DNA of 64,000 nt from CAXBCP01 sp963974055 (GTDB taxonomy: Bacteria; Pseudomonadota; Alphaproteobacteria; MPNO01; UBA830), in contig CAXBCP010000003.1 of the NCBI GenBank assembly GCA_963974055.1, forward strand, positions 62,001-126,000, read 5' to 3'. The notes under the pieces were generated by a model, which was given only the letters and a program-made list of their open reading frames with translations, was not told the DNA's origin and did no database searches. Below are positions 17,531 through 26,003 of this stretch, piece by piece; within the stretch, counting starts at the first letter, position 1, and the number at the start of each line of letters is the position of its first letter. Made by a program: the position numbers and the translations under genes.

Positions 17531-18721
17531 TCACATCCGCCGGTCGCGGGAAAACACGAGCAACAGAATCGACAGCACCATGAAGCAGGCCGACAGATAC
17601 AGCACTTCGTTGGTAAAGCCGCCGTCGAGAAGCGCGCCATAGGCGAGCGGCGCCAGCCCCTGGCCGACATTGAACCCCGTGCTCACGAAGGCGAACACCG
17701 TGCCCAGCGCGCCGGCCGGCGCGATCTCGCGCACCATCATGTCACGTGACGGGTTGACGATGCCGCGGACGAAACCCCCGATCATGAAGCACCCGATTAC
17801 CAGCGCGATCGGCAACAGCGCAGTGCCGACGACTGTCAGGACAACAGCGTATATCGAAAAGGCCACTACCAGCACGAGATCGTGACGCTGTGTCCGGTCG
17901 GCAAGCCAGCCACCGAAAAGTGTGCCGATGGCGTTGCTGAACAAAAGAACCGACAGTATGAAACTCGCCGTTTCAACGGATACGTCGTAAAGGTCGGGCA
18001 GATAAATCGGCGCGAAGGCGGTCAGGCCGATATTCGCCGCCGATGTCAGAACGTAAAACATGAACAGTAATACGACGCCGCGGTTGATCATGCTGCGGAG
18101 CGGCGCTTCCGATTTGGTCGTTTGTTTGCGCGCCGCATCTTCGCGCAACGTGTCGCCCGAAAAGACGAAAACCAGGCTCAGCAATACTCCGACGGCGCCG
18201 GCAATCATCAGGGCGGTCCGCCAGTCCGTGTAGATCAGGAGGAGTGCCATGACGGCGGGGCCGGCGGCCGTGCCGAGCGAGCCGCCGAACGAGTGCAGCG
18301 AATATGCGCGGCCCTGTCGGGTCGTATCGACCGATGCGGTCAGTATGACGTAATCGGCCGGATGGAAGACGCTGTTTCCCGCACCGGCGATAAAGAACAG
18401 GACCACGAGCGCCCAGTAGGACTGCGTGAATCCGGCGAGGCCGAACGCTGCCGCTGTTACGAAAAGACCACCGATAAGGACGCGTCGTGCGCCCAGCCTG
18501 TCGACCAGAATGCCCATGGGTGTCTGCAATACACCCGTCGCGACGTTGTACGCCGTCAGAATTGCGCCGAGTTCCAGGATGGATACGCCGAGGTCGTCGC
18601 GAATAGCGGCGAAAAGCGGCACCAGTCCGAACATGTAGAAATGGCTCAGGAAATGCCCAAAACCGATCAGGCTGATTGCGCGGACTTCGCGTCCGAATGT
18701 TGCCGCAGCTGTTGTCGTCAT
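17531..18721 (-). CDS. MFS transporter
   Basis: A 396-residue major facilitator superfamily carrier with about 12 hydrophobic segments. The loop motif GILVDRLGARRVLIGG after the second helix fits motif A of the superfamily, and the matching GGWLADRTQRHD occurs in the second half. The substrate cannot be read from the sequence. I start it at the ATG at 18721 (MTTTAAATFG), since the additional 17 residues from 18772 are polar and unlike the family. It is separated from the ABC ATPase gene by about 70 bases and is probably its own unit. Confidence 0.88.
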   Translation of the reverse strand: MTTTAAATFGREVRAISLIGFGHFLSHFYMFGLVPLFAAIRDDLGVSILELGAILTAYNVATGVLQTPMGILVDRLGARRVLIGGLFVTAAAFGLAGFTQSYWALVVLFFIAGAGNSVFHPADYVILTASVDTTRQGRAYSLHSFGGSLGTAAGPAVMALLLIYTDWRTALMIAGAVGVLLSLVFVFSGDTLREDAARKQTTKSEAPLRSMINRGVVLLFMFYVLTSAANIGLTAFAPIYLPDLYDVSVETASFILSVLLFSNAIGTLFGGWLADRTQRHDLVLVVAFSIYAVVLTVVGTALLPIALVIGCFMIGGFVRGIVNPSRDMMVREIAPAGALGTVFAFVSTGFNVGQGLAPLAYGALLDGGFTNEVLYLSACFMVLSILLLVFSRDRRM

Positions 18722-18877
18722 CGGTTGAAGGTCTCTCTCCCGTGTTTCGCCGCCGTCAGACGGAACACGCAATTATTTTTATTTTAAGGCCCCGTTAACC
18801 GAAATCCTTAACCGGGTGGAAAGCGTATCCCCCTGATAATCCACTGAACGCCAAGGATCAATACGAGGAGCAGAACG

Positions 18878-18982
18878 ATGAGCGCGAAACTGGCCCGGCT
18901 TCGGAACAACACCTCCGTCAGGCTGATTACGCTTTTTGTCGTTTCCATCACCTTCATGATGGCCGCCGCTCTCAGCGCCTGA
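18878..18982 (+). CDS. Candidate 34-aa single-span membrane protein
   Basis: A short frame with a well placed AGGAG at 18866-18870 ahead of its ATG at 18878. The product begins with a basic part (MSAKLARLRNNTSVR), then a hydrophobic helix of about 18 residues (LITLFVVSITFMMAAAL) and stops. Such a positive-inside single helix with a good ribosome site is typical of real small proteins, but the frame is short enough to arise by chance. It sits in the 314-base gap between the MFS and TerB-like genes. Confidence 0.5.
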   Translation: MSAKLARLRNNTSVRLITLFVVSITFMMAAALSA

Positions 18983-19035
18983 GGCGTTATCTCAAAACGC
19001 AGGCAATAGAATACGCGAAACTGCCGGGCTCCCGT

Positions 19036-19461
19036 TCAGGTGGCTGTCGGTAACGGAACCTTCAGTGTGCCGCAGAGATCGCTGATCGATCTCGCCTCCT
19101 GCGGGGTCAATTCGCCGTCGGCCTTGGAAATAGCAACGGCGACCCGGATGACCAGTTCCGCGGCGTCCCGGTCACCGGCAATTTTCCCGACAGCCGCGAA
19201 TGCGGCCCGCCGACCGCTTTCAGCGTCCTCGGCGATCGCGTCGGCGAAATCCCTGTATCTGTCGACGGCAATATGGGGATCGTAGATATGAAGGTCCTGC
19301 ACAGACTCGAGCACGCTATCCAGCGCGCTCAGTTCCGAAAACGTCACTTCCCCGTCGGCCGTCGCGACGAGCGCCGTCGCCGCCATGGTCGCATCCAGAA
19401 ACTGGCGATTCCGAATACGTGAAAGACTGTTGCGCAAGGTTTCCCGCGCGGTCCGAAACAT
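19036..19461 (-). CDS. TerB-like (DjlA/TerB fold) protein
   Basis: A 141-residue all-helical protein. Two acidic repeat-like units, LVATADGEVTFSELSAL and ISKADGELTPQEARSI, match the pattern of the TerB/DjlA N-terminal fold, in which these loops bind metal. TerB proteins are linked to tellurite resistance and envelope stress, but single TerB-like proteins in alphaproteobacteria mostly have no known role. No other ter gene is nearby. It is divergent from the DUF454 gene, with about 124 bases between. Confidence 0.75.
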   Translation of the reverse strand: MFRTARETLRNSLSRIRNRQFLDATMAATALVATADGEVTFSELSALDSVLESVQDLHIYDPHIAVDRYRDFADAIAEDAESGRRAAFAAVGKIAGDRDAAELVIRVAVAISKADGELTPQEARSISDLCGTLKVPLPTAT

Positions 19462-19585
19462 CAGGCTATCCTTCCCCTTCTCGTAATTAAAAGGTTAACA
19501 CATGTGGGATTCGGATTAGAACAAACATTGTAGACATTCGGCGACCGTTAAAAAAAAGTTCAGATCTGTGTCGTCTGATTGGTGA

Positions 19586-19993
19586 ATGACAAATGGAACC
19601 GCGATCCACGATGCAGTCGAACCGATGACGTCCCGCACAGGCCGTTATTTGATGATTGCGTTCGGTTGGCTGTGTGTCGGCATCGCGATAGTCGGGATTG
19701 TCGTGCCCGGGTTGCCTACCACGGTCTTTCTGTTGGTTGCCGCCTGGGCATTTTCCCGCTCATCCGAACGATTTCAGCGCTGGCTGATCGAACACCCCCG
19801 CCTTGGGCCGCCTGTTTTGGCGTGGCGCGACCGCGGCGCTATTCCCGTCAGAGCGAAAGTGCTGGCGGTCGTGATGATGTCTGCGAGCCTTGCCATCATC
19901 GTCGTACACAGCGACGGCTGGATGTTTCCCGCCGCAATCGGCGCGATAATGGCCTGCGCCGCCGCCTACGTGGTCAGCCGCCCCAACGCCTGA
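19586..19993 (+). CDS. DUF454 (YbaN-type) inner-membrane protein
   Basis: A 135-residue membrane protein of the DUF454/YbaN family. The conserved start GWLCVGIAIVGIVVPGLPTT forms the first helix, then AAWAFSRSSERFQRWLIEHP, and two further helices follow to the end. The function of the family is not established. The ATG at 19586 has only a weak upstream GGTGA; an ATG at 19625 (MTSRTG) would still keep the whole conserved part and may be the true start. Its stop lies 6 bases from the stop of the convergent flavoprotein gene. Confidence 0.85.
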   Translation: MTNGTAIHDAVEPMTSRTGRYLMIAFGWLCVGIAIVGIVVPGLPTTVFLLVAAWAFSRSSERFQRWLIEHPRLGPPVLAWRDRGAIPVRAKVLAVVMMSASLAIIVVHSDGWMFPAAIGAIMACAAAYVVSRPNA

Positions 19994-19999
19994 CGGATA

Positions 20000-20584
20000 T
20001 CATTCGCCGGCCTGCCCAAAGGCCGTCATCCGGGCGATCCAGCGGTTACGCACGCGTTCTCCTTCATCGTCGGTCATGCCGAACAACGTCTCGCGGATCG
20101 GACCGATGCCCGCGAATTTCAGAATATTGCGCTCCAGGCTGCGCAGGCTATGGCTGAGATAGATCCAGCGATACACCATGACGGGCATGCCCATGGTGAC
20201 GACGATTCGCGCCGACCGGCCCTTGAGCAGTTTCTTCGGCCAGCCGGGCCTGCCGCGCTCAAACGCGAAGCTGGGCCGTATTACCTGCTCGAGGAAGGCT
20301 TTTAACAGCGCCGGCATCGTGCCCAGCCATAACGGGTAGACGATCACCAGATGCTCCGCCCACATGATCGCGGCCTGGGCCGCTGCGATATCGTCGGGCG
20401 GTTCGCCGTGATCGAAATCCGCCCGTGTGCGGAGAAGCGGAAAGTCGAGCGCATGAAGGTCGATCCGGCGGATTTCATGGCCCCCGTCTGTCGCACCGGC
20501 GGCGTAGGCATTCGCAAGGCCGTGGCACAGCCGGCATGCGTCGGAATCCGGATGCCCGTCAATGATAAGTATTCGCTTCGCCAT
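20000..20584 (-). CDS. Flavodoxin-fold NAD(P)H:quinone reductase-like protein
   Basis: A 194-residue protein of the NQO1/KefF/MdaB group, FMN or FAD enzymes that reduce quinones with two electrons. The N-terminus IIDGHPDSDACRLCHGL forms the flavin phosphate loop, and VIVYPLWLGTMPALLKAFLEQV is the conserved segment around the active site. The C-terminal part (RWIYLSHSLRSLERNIL) is typical of the subgroup. It is soluble and cytoplasmic. The substrate is unknown. It converges with the DUF454 gene and lies downstream of the two cupin genes on the same strand with a 72-base gap. Confidence 0.85.
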   Translation of the reverse strand: MAKRILIIDGHPDSDACRLCHGLANAYAAGATDGGHEIRRIDLHALDFPLLRTRADFDHGEPPDDIAAAQAAIMWAEHLVIVYPLWLGTMPALLKAFLEQVIRPSFAFERGRPGWPKKLLKGRSARIVVTMGMPVMVYRWIYLSHSLRSLERNILKFAGIGPIRETLFGMTDDEGERVRNRWIARMTAFGQAGE

Positions 20585-20656
20585 GGCGCCTGACGTAGCG
20601 CGGATCGGGCAGCGGTTGTTTGATCCCGATCAACCGTATATGCGCCGCTGCCGCGT

Positions 20657-21211
20657 TCAGGCCGGCGCGGGGACTTCCGCAATGCGTTCATAGGCGGCGT
20701 CGCTGAACTCGGCCGCCGGCGCATTGCCGCCGATAACGAACAGCATGAGACCTTCGGATTCGCCCTCAGGCGCCTCGACGCATTCGAAGCGGCGCATAAC
20801 ACCGGGCGGAAACGAGACAACGTCGCAGGGGCCGACATCAATAAATTCATAGTCGTCGCCCTCGTTCCAGGCGCAGCGCCAGCGGCCCTTGATGGGCATA
20901 AATGTCTCGTTGGTGTCGTGGTTGTGCATCAGCGGGCCTTTGCCCGGCTCGGCCTTTACGAATCCCATGTTGAAGCCTTCGGAGATTGCGATGGCGGCAG
21001 CCAGCGCATTGTCCGATCCGACCGGTGAGACCACGGCGTCGCCGCCTTCATCGGTCTCGGGCGGTTGGAAACCGATGACATTGATCAATTCGCGGTCGCA
21101 TTCGGGCAGGTGACTGTCGGGCAGGCCCGTACGGGCGCCTTTCAGGTTTTCAAACAGAGCGACCCGTTGCATCATCTCTTCGCGGGTCCAGATACGTGTT
21201 TCAGGCAGCAT
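20657..21211 (-). CDS. Cupin-domain protein, copy 1
   Basis: A 184-residue protein with one cupin barrel. Metal-binding-like motif 1 is GPLMHNHDTNETFMPIKG (about 109-126), and motif 2 lies around PCDVVSFPPGVMRRFE. The start MLPETRIWTREEMMQRV and end RIAEVPAPA are almost the same as in the next gene. GGAGG precedes the ATG. Cupins are metal-dependent and very diverse; the substrate cannot be deduced. It is a tandem duplicate of the gene at 21242-21799, with 30 bases between. Confidence 0.82.
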   Translation of the reverse strand: MLPETRIWTREEMMQRVALFENLKGARTGLPDSHLPECDRELINVIGFQPPETDEGGDAVVSPVGSDNALAAAIAISEGFNMGFVKAEPGKGPLMHNHDTNETFMPIKGRWRCAWNEGDDYEFIDVGPCDVVSFPPGVMRRFECVEAPEGESEGLMLFVIGGNAPAAEFSDAAYERIAEVPAPA

Positions 21212-21241
21212 TTGTTTCCTCCGTTCGTGTTTGGCTGTTGA

Positions 21242-21799
21242 TCAGGCCGGGGCGGGAACTTCCGCCATCCGCGCCCGTGCGGCTTCGCTAAATTCGTTTG
21301 CCGGGGCATCGCCCGCGACCACGAACATGATCAGCGCGGTTTCTTCCCCCGCCGGGGTTTCGATGCATTCGAAGCGGCGCATAACCCCCGCCGGGAACGA
21401 AATTACGTCGCAGGGACCCGCATCGATAAATTCGTAGTCGTCGCCTTCATTCCAGGCGCAGCGCCAGCGACCCGTTACCGGCATGAAGGTCTCGTTGGTG
21501 TCGTGATTGTGCATCAACGGTCCGCAGCCCGGCCTGCATCTGGCAAAGCCCATATTGAAGCCCTCGGATATCCGGATCGCGGAGTTCCGGGCGGCATCGG
21601 CGCCAACCGGTGAATTCACCATGCCGCCAGCCTCGCCCTCGCCCGGCGGCGGCTGGAAACCGATTACGTTGAATATTTCTTTCTCGGCTTCGGGCAGATG
21701 GCTGTCTGGCAGCCCGCCTTTATTCCCGACTAGGTCCTTGAACAGAGCGACCCGTTTCATCATTTCGTCCCGGGTCCAGACGCGCGTTTCGGGTAGCAT
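21242..21799 (-). CDS. Cupin-domain protein, copy 2
   Basis: A 185-residue paralogue of the neighbouring cupin, collinear over the whole length and sharing most residues in the barrel, including GPLMHNHDTNETFMPVTG. Differences cluster in the linker around residues 65-85 (glycine-rich EGEAGGMVNS here) and near the C-terminus. A GGAGG site lies before the ATG at 21799; an ATG at 21853 in the same frame lacks one. The two genes probably form one transcript, and their function is unknown. Retention of two full copies suggests paired subunits or different substrates. Confidence 0.82.
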   Translation of the reverse strand: MLPETRVWTRDEMMKRVALFKDLVGNKGGLPDSHLPEAEKEIFNVIGFQPPPGEGEAGGMVNSPVGADAARNSAIRISEGFNMGFARCRPGCGPLMHNHDTNETFMPVTGRWRCAWNEGDDYEFIDAGPCDVISFPAGVMRRFECIETPAGEETALIMFVVAGDAPANEFSEAARARMAEVPAPA

Positions 21800-21858
21800 C
21801 GATTGTTTCCTCCCGTGCACATTCTTCCAGCTGTCGGGAACACTATAGGCCAATTGGG

Positions 21859-22620
21859 TCAGTTTTTAAGCCGGTAGCCGGTCCGGAAAATCCACCAGAC
21901 GACGGCGATGCAGATGGTCAGGAAAATCAGAATCATGACGATGCTGATTCCGACCGGCACGTCGGCGGTGCCATAAAAGCTCCAGCGAAAGGCGCTGATC
22001 AGATAGACAACCGGATTGAACAGCGTCAACGTGCGCCAGAATGGCGGCAGCATGTCTATGGAATAAAAGCTGCCGCCGAGGAAGGTGAGCGGCGTGATCA
22101 CCAGCATGGGTATGAATTGCAGCTTCTCGAAGCTGTCCGCCCAGATGCCGATGATGAAGCCGAACAGACTGAATGTCGTCGCCGTCAGGACAAGAATCAG
22201 GACCATCGCAACCGGATGGGCGATGTCGTAATCGACGAACAATCGCGCCGTGGCGAGAATGATGAAGCCGAGCAGGATGGATTTCGACGCCGCGGCGCCG
22301 ACATAGCCGAGCACGACCTCAAACGCCGAAATCGGCGCCGACAGGATTTCGTATATCGTGCCTGTAAAACGCGGCAGGTGAATGCCGAACGATGCGTTGG
22401 AAACGCTTTCGGTCAGGATCGACAGCATGATCAGGCCCGGGATGATGAATGCGGCGAAGGAGACGCCGTTGATTTCCGTGATGCGCGATCCGATCGCGGC
22501 GCCGAAGACCACGAAATAAAGCGTCGTCGTCACGACCGGCGACACGACGCTCTGGAACAGCGTGCGCCAGGTACGCGCCATTTCGAACCGGTATATTGCC
22601 CGCAGGCCATTTAAGTTCAC
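21859..22620 (-). CDS. ABC-2 type exporter permease
   Basis: A 253-residue inner-membrane protein with six hydrophobic segments, of the ABC-2 permease family used to export drugs, polysaccharides or lipids. Recognisable parts are YRFEMARTWRTLFQSVVSP at the N-terminus, the helix AFIIPGLIMLSIL and the conserved LTFLGGSFYSIDMLPPFWR before the last helices. The start is a GTG at 22620, and GTGA overlaps the stop of the ATPase gene, showing coupled translation. The frame is open much further upstream, but that part is a shadow of the ATPase. The substrate is unknown. Confidence 0.9.
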   Translation of the reverse strand: MNLNGLRAIYRFEMARTWRTLFQSVVSPVVTTTLYFVVFGAAIGSRITEINGVSFAAFIIPGLIMLSILTESVSNASFGIHLPRFTGTIYEILSAPISAFEVVLGYVGAAASKSILLGFIILATARLFVDYDIAHPVAMVLILVLTATTFSLFGFIIGIWADSFEKLQFIPMLVITPLTFLGGSFYSIDMLPPFWRTLTLFNPVVYLISAFRWSFYGTADVPVGISIVMILIFLTICIAVVWWIFRTGYRLKN

Positions 22621-23645
22621 GGCGCGGTCTCCCCGTGCGAATTTGCCCCGGAAGCGCTTCCCACGACGCTGACGAAGATATCCTCCAGCGAGCTCTGGCG
22701 GGTATCGAGATCCGAGAACCGGATGCCGAGGCGGTCCAGATCGCCCAGCAGACGTGTCGTGCCGGTGCGTTCGGCCTGGGTATCGAAGGTAAAGACCAGC
22801 GTGCTGCCGTCGTCTTCTAGCGAGAGGGTATGTTCGGACAGTTCCGGGGGAATTTCCGTCAGCGGAACATGCAGGTCGAGGCGCAGTTCTTTTTTCCCAA
22901 GCTTTTTCATCAACGCGGATTTTTCCTCCACCAGGACGATCCGCCCGTCGTTTATCACGCCGATCCGGTCCGCCATTTCCTCTGCTTCTTCGATGTAATG
23001 CGTCGTCAGGACGATGGTGACGCCGGTTTCCCGCAGCTTGCGGACCATGTCCCACATGCCGCGGCGCAGTTCCACGTCGACGCCGGCCGTCGGTTCGTCG
23101 AGAAACAGGATTTCGGGTTCGTGCGCCAGCGCCTTTGCGATCAGGACCCGCCGTTTCATGCCGCCGGACAGCGTGATGATCTTGGAATCCTTCCTGTCCC
23201 ACAGGGACAGGTCGCGGAGAATGCGCTCAATGATTGCCGGGGCGGGTTTCCGCCCGAAAAGCCCACGGCTGAAACATACCGTGTTCCAGACCGTCTCGAA
23301 TGCGTCGGTGGTCAGTTCCTGGGGTACCAGTCCGATCATTGCCCGCGACTTGCGGTAATCGCGCACAACGTCGAAACCGCCCGCGGTCACGCTGCCGGAG
23401 GTCGGGTTCACGATGCCGCAGATGATACTGATCAACGTTGTCTTGCCGGCGCCGTTGGGTCCGAGCAGTGCGAAGATTTCGCCGCGCTGGATGACGAGGT
23501 TGATGTCCGTCAGCGCGGCGAGCCCGCCCGCGTAGGTCTTCGAAAGTCCGGCAACGGCGATGGCGGCGCCTGACGGGTCGCCGTGCCTTCCGTCCGGCTT
23601 TTCGGCAGGTATTCTGCTGCTGGGGGTCTCAGGTTCTGTCGGCAT
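22617..23645 (-). CDS. ABC-2 type exporter ATP-binding protein
   Basis: A 342-residue ABC ATPase of the CcmA/DrrA-like class. Walker A GPNGAGKTT, signature LSGGMKRRV, Walker B EILFLDEPTAGVD and the H-loop TTHYIEEAEEMADR are all present. A C-terminal extension of about 100 residues follows, as in drug-export ATPases. I chose the ATG at 23645 because GGAG lies 7 bases upstream; ATGs at 23669 and 23696 are alternatives. It pairs with the permease that overlaps its end. An outward transport role is likely by family. Confidence 0.92.
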   Translation of the reverse strand: MPTEPETPSSRIPAEKPDGRHGDPSGAAIAVAGLSKTYAGGLAALTDINLVIQRGEIFALLGPNGAGKTTLISIICGIVNPTSGSVTAGGFDVVRDYRKSRAMIGLVPQELTTDAFETVWNTVCFSRGLFGRKPAPAIIERILRDLSLWDRKDSKIITLSGGMKRRVLIAKALAHEPEILFLDEPTAGVDVELRRGMWDMVRKLRETGVTIVLTTHYIEEAEEMADRIGVINDGRIVLVEEKSALMKKLGKKELRLDLHVPLTEIPPELSEHTLSLEDDGSTLVFTFDTQAERTGTTRLLGDLDRLGIRFSDLDTRQSSLEDIFVSVVGSASGANSHGETAP

Positions 23646-23791
23646 CGGGGCTCCGGCGAGGGTGTCCATTTTGGGGTGCGCTCCATAGAAACGCATTCGG
23701 CAGCGAGGTCAAGAAGGTTTGCCGGGCCATGTTTCAGCCCTGAAACATTTGCTGTATGTTGGCCCGAATACACCAGATTAATCGGGAATAA

Positions 23792-25402
23792 ATGACGATG
23801 GCCGAAGACTTTCGGGAGTTGATTGACGAATTGCGCAAGGCGGACGAACTGATTGAGATCGAAAAGCCGGTCGACATCCGCCACATCGCTACGCTGGTCG
23901 ATCAGTCCGATAAGGCATTGATGTTCACGAATGTGAACGGCTACGAAATGCCCGTGATTTCCGGCGTTACGAACAGCCGCGAGCGGCTGGCGATTGCAGC
24001 CGGTTGCGATTTCTCCGAAATCGAGGGTCGGCTGCGCGAGGGGCTCGACCGGCCGATCGAGCCGGAATTCGTCAACACCGGACCTGTGCGTGAAATTTAC
24101 TGCGAAGGCGACGACGTCGATCTGTATTCCCTGCCCGTGCCGCTCTTTTCGGTCCTCGATGGCGGCCCGATGATCACCGCCGGGGTGACCCTGTCGCGCG
24201 ACCCGGACGAAGATGAAAATTCGGCGATCAATGCCGGGGTCTACCGCTTTCTGGTCAAGGAAAAGAACCTGACCGGTATCGATATCGTTACCCCGAACAA
24301 TCTTCACCGCTATGCGGCCAAGGCCTATGAAAAGGGCGAGCCGCTGCCGATTTCCATTAATATCGGGACGCATCCGTTCGAGCTGATCTGTTCGACCTAC
24401 AAGGCGCGCGCCGGTGTCAGCGAGCTTGGCATCGCCGGCGGGATGCGCGGCAAGGGTGTACCGTTGACGCAGTGCCAGACGATCGACATGCCGTGCATCG
24501 CGGATGCCGAAATCGTGCTGGAAGCGGAAATCCTGCCGACCGGCTGGACACAGCCGGAAGGGCGTTTCGGCGAATTCACCCGGTTGATGGGCGGGCTGCA
24601 CTGGAACCCGCATGTGCGCATCAAGGCAATTTCCATGCGCAAGAATCCACTTTATTACGCGCTGCATATGCCGTGGGAAAATATCTGGCCGTCGGGACCG
24701 ATCTACGAAGCGAATGTCCGCCGCGTGCTGGACGAAGCCGGCGTAAACGTCACGGCCGTGAACATCACGCCGGGCGGGTGCTGCCACTGGCACGCGATCA
24801 TTGCGATCAAGCCGCTGCCGGGCGACGGCAAGAACACCATCGCCGCAGCACTGTCGGTGGCGGACATGAAGCATGTAACGGTGGTGGATCACGATATCGA
24901 CGTGTTCGACGCGGTGGACGTGGAATGGGCGGTCGCAACGCGGGTGCAGGCGGATCGTGATGTGGTCATTATTTCCGGTGCGCGCTCGAAACCGCTCGAC
25001 CCCAGCCTGCCGCCGCCCGGTCCGTATTCGCGCGTGCCGACGACGGCGAAGATGGGGATCGATGCGACGATTCCCGACAACGTGCCGCGCGAACGGTTCC
25101 ACCGCATTACCTACGCCTACGCCGATGAAGTGAAGCTGGACGATTTTATCGGTCCGGCGAATGGCGCGGCAAAGCCGTCTCAGGATATCGGCACCGACGT
25201 GCTGGCCGCCGAAATTCAGGCGCTGGTCACCGACACGCCGCTCTACTTCGCCGAACTGTGCGAGAAATTCGTCGCGTACGGTTTCCAGGCGGTTACCCGC
25301 GCGCTCGGCAAGCTCCATGAAGACGGCGTGCTGTGGCAGGATGCCGAAGGACGCCATTGCCTGAAGGGGTCGAAATTCGCCGCCGTTCCGCCGAAGCGGT
25401 AA
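23792..25402 (+). CDS. UbiD-family (prenyl-FMN) decarboxylase
   Basis: A 536-residue enzyme of the UbiD family, which uses prenylated FMN to decarboxylate or carboxylate aromatic and unsaturated acids reversibly. Conserved parts include NAGVYRFLVK, ELGIAGGMRG, the E and R residues in QPEGRFGEFTRLMGG and the PGGCCHWHAIIAIKP region. It is about 50 residues longer than E. coli UbiD, with a winged C-terminal extension (about 450-536). No UbiX homologue, needed to make the cofactor, is visible in the window. The ATG at 23792 or 23798 is the start. It ends 2 bases from the stop of the convergent apt gene. Confidence 0.92.
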   Translation: MTMAEDFRELIDELRKADELIEIEKPVDIRHIATLVDQSDKALMFTNVNGYEMPVISGVTNSRERLAIAAGCDFSEIEGRLREGLDRPIEPEFVNTGPVREIYCEGDDVDLYSLPVPLFSVLDGGPMITAGVTLSRDPDEDENSAINAGVYRFLVKEKNLTGIDIVTPNNLHRYAAKAYEKGEPLPISINIGTHPFELICSTYKARAGVSELGIAGGMRGKGVPLTQCQTIDMPCIADAEIVLEAEILPTGWTQPEGRFGEFTRLMGGLHWNPHVRIKAISMRKNPLYYALHMPWENIWPSGPIYEANVRRVLDEAGVNVTAVNITPGGCCHWHAIIAIKPLPGDGKNTIAAALSVADMKHVTVVDHDIDVFDAVDVEWAVATRVQADRDVVIISGARSKPLDPSLPPPGPYSRVPTTAKMGIDATIPDNVPRERFHRITYAYADEVKLDDFIGPANGAAKPSQDIGTDVLAAEIQALVTDTPLYFAELCEKFVAYGFQAVTRALGKLHEDGVLWQDAEGRHCLKGSKFAAVPPKR

Positions 25403-25404
25403 GC

Positions 25405-25920
25405 CTACTCGTCGTAGCCGATCAGCGAATGCGCCGGCACGTCCAGCCGGTCGCGGCCGCGGAGAAAATTCAGCTCGATGATATAGGCGGTTGCGACGAC
25501 ATCGGCACCGACGCCGCGGAGCAGTTCGACCGCGGCCGCCGCGGTGCCGCCCGTTGCCAGCAGGTCGTCGAGCAGGACGACCTTTTGTCCCTTGTGCAGG
25601 GCATCGGCCTGAATTTCGATAGTGTCGGAACCGTATTCCAGATCGTATGTATGCGCGATGGTTTTGCCGGGCAGCTTGTCCTTCTTGCGGACCATCGTGA
25701 AGCCGATCCCGAGCCGCAGCGCCAGCGGCGCCGCCACCAGGAAGCCCCGGGATTCGATGCCGATCAGGCGTTCGGGCTTGTAGGGGGTGATCAGATCGGC
25801 CAGCTGATCCACGGTCTCGGACCATGCCTCGGCGTGCTGCAGCAGCGTGGAAATGTCGTAGAACAGGATTCCGGGCTTGGGAAAGTCCGGTACCGACCGG
25901 ATATGGTCTTTCAGATTCAT
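25405..25920 (-). CDS. apt: Adenine phosphoribosyltransferase
   Basis: A 171-residue purine-salvage enzyme that makes AMP from adenine and PRPP. The N-terminus MNLKDHIRSVPDFPKPGILF, the segment IGIESRGFLVAAPLA and the PRPP-binding loop VVLLDDLLATGGT identify it well. Length and start (ATG 25920) match the family; the frame runs further upstream but has no conserved residues. It is divergent from the class III aminotransferase gene with about 83 bases between, and convergent with the UbiD gene. Confidence 0.96.
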   Translation of the reverse strand: MNLKDHIRSVPDFPKPGILFYDISTLLQHAEAWSETVDQLADLITPYKPERLIGIESRGFLVAAPLALRLGIGFTMVRKKDKLPGKTIAHTYDLEYGSDTIEIQADALHKGQKVVLLDDLLATGGTAAAAVELLRGVGADVVATAYIIELNFLRGRDRLDVPAHSLIGYDE

Positions 25921-26003
25921 AGCGTGTCCTGATTGGAAATTGGTTCCGCGAACGCGGTGTGCCATCTTAACCGTTCTGACCAACCACGCCAACGGGCGCG
26001 CTG

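Noticed and set aside
22620..23202. Upstream extension of the ABC-2 permease frame
   Set aside because: This part lies inside the ATPase gene in another frame and is Arg/Pro-rich without a hydrophobic pattern; the GTG at 22620 with GTGA overlap explains the start.
23510..25825. Long leftward frame covering the UbiD gene and parts of apt and the ABC ATPase
   Set aside because: Antisense shadow; the rightward UbiD and leftward apt and ATPase genes have clear family motifs in other frames.
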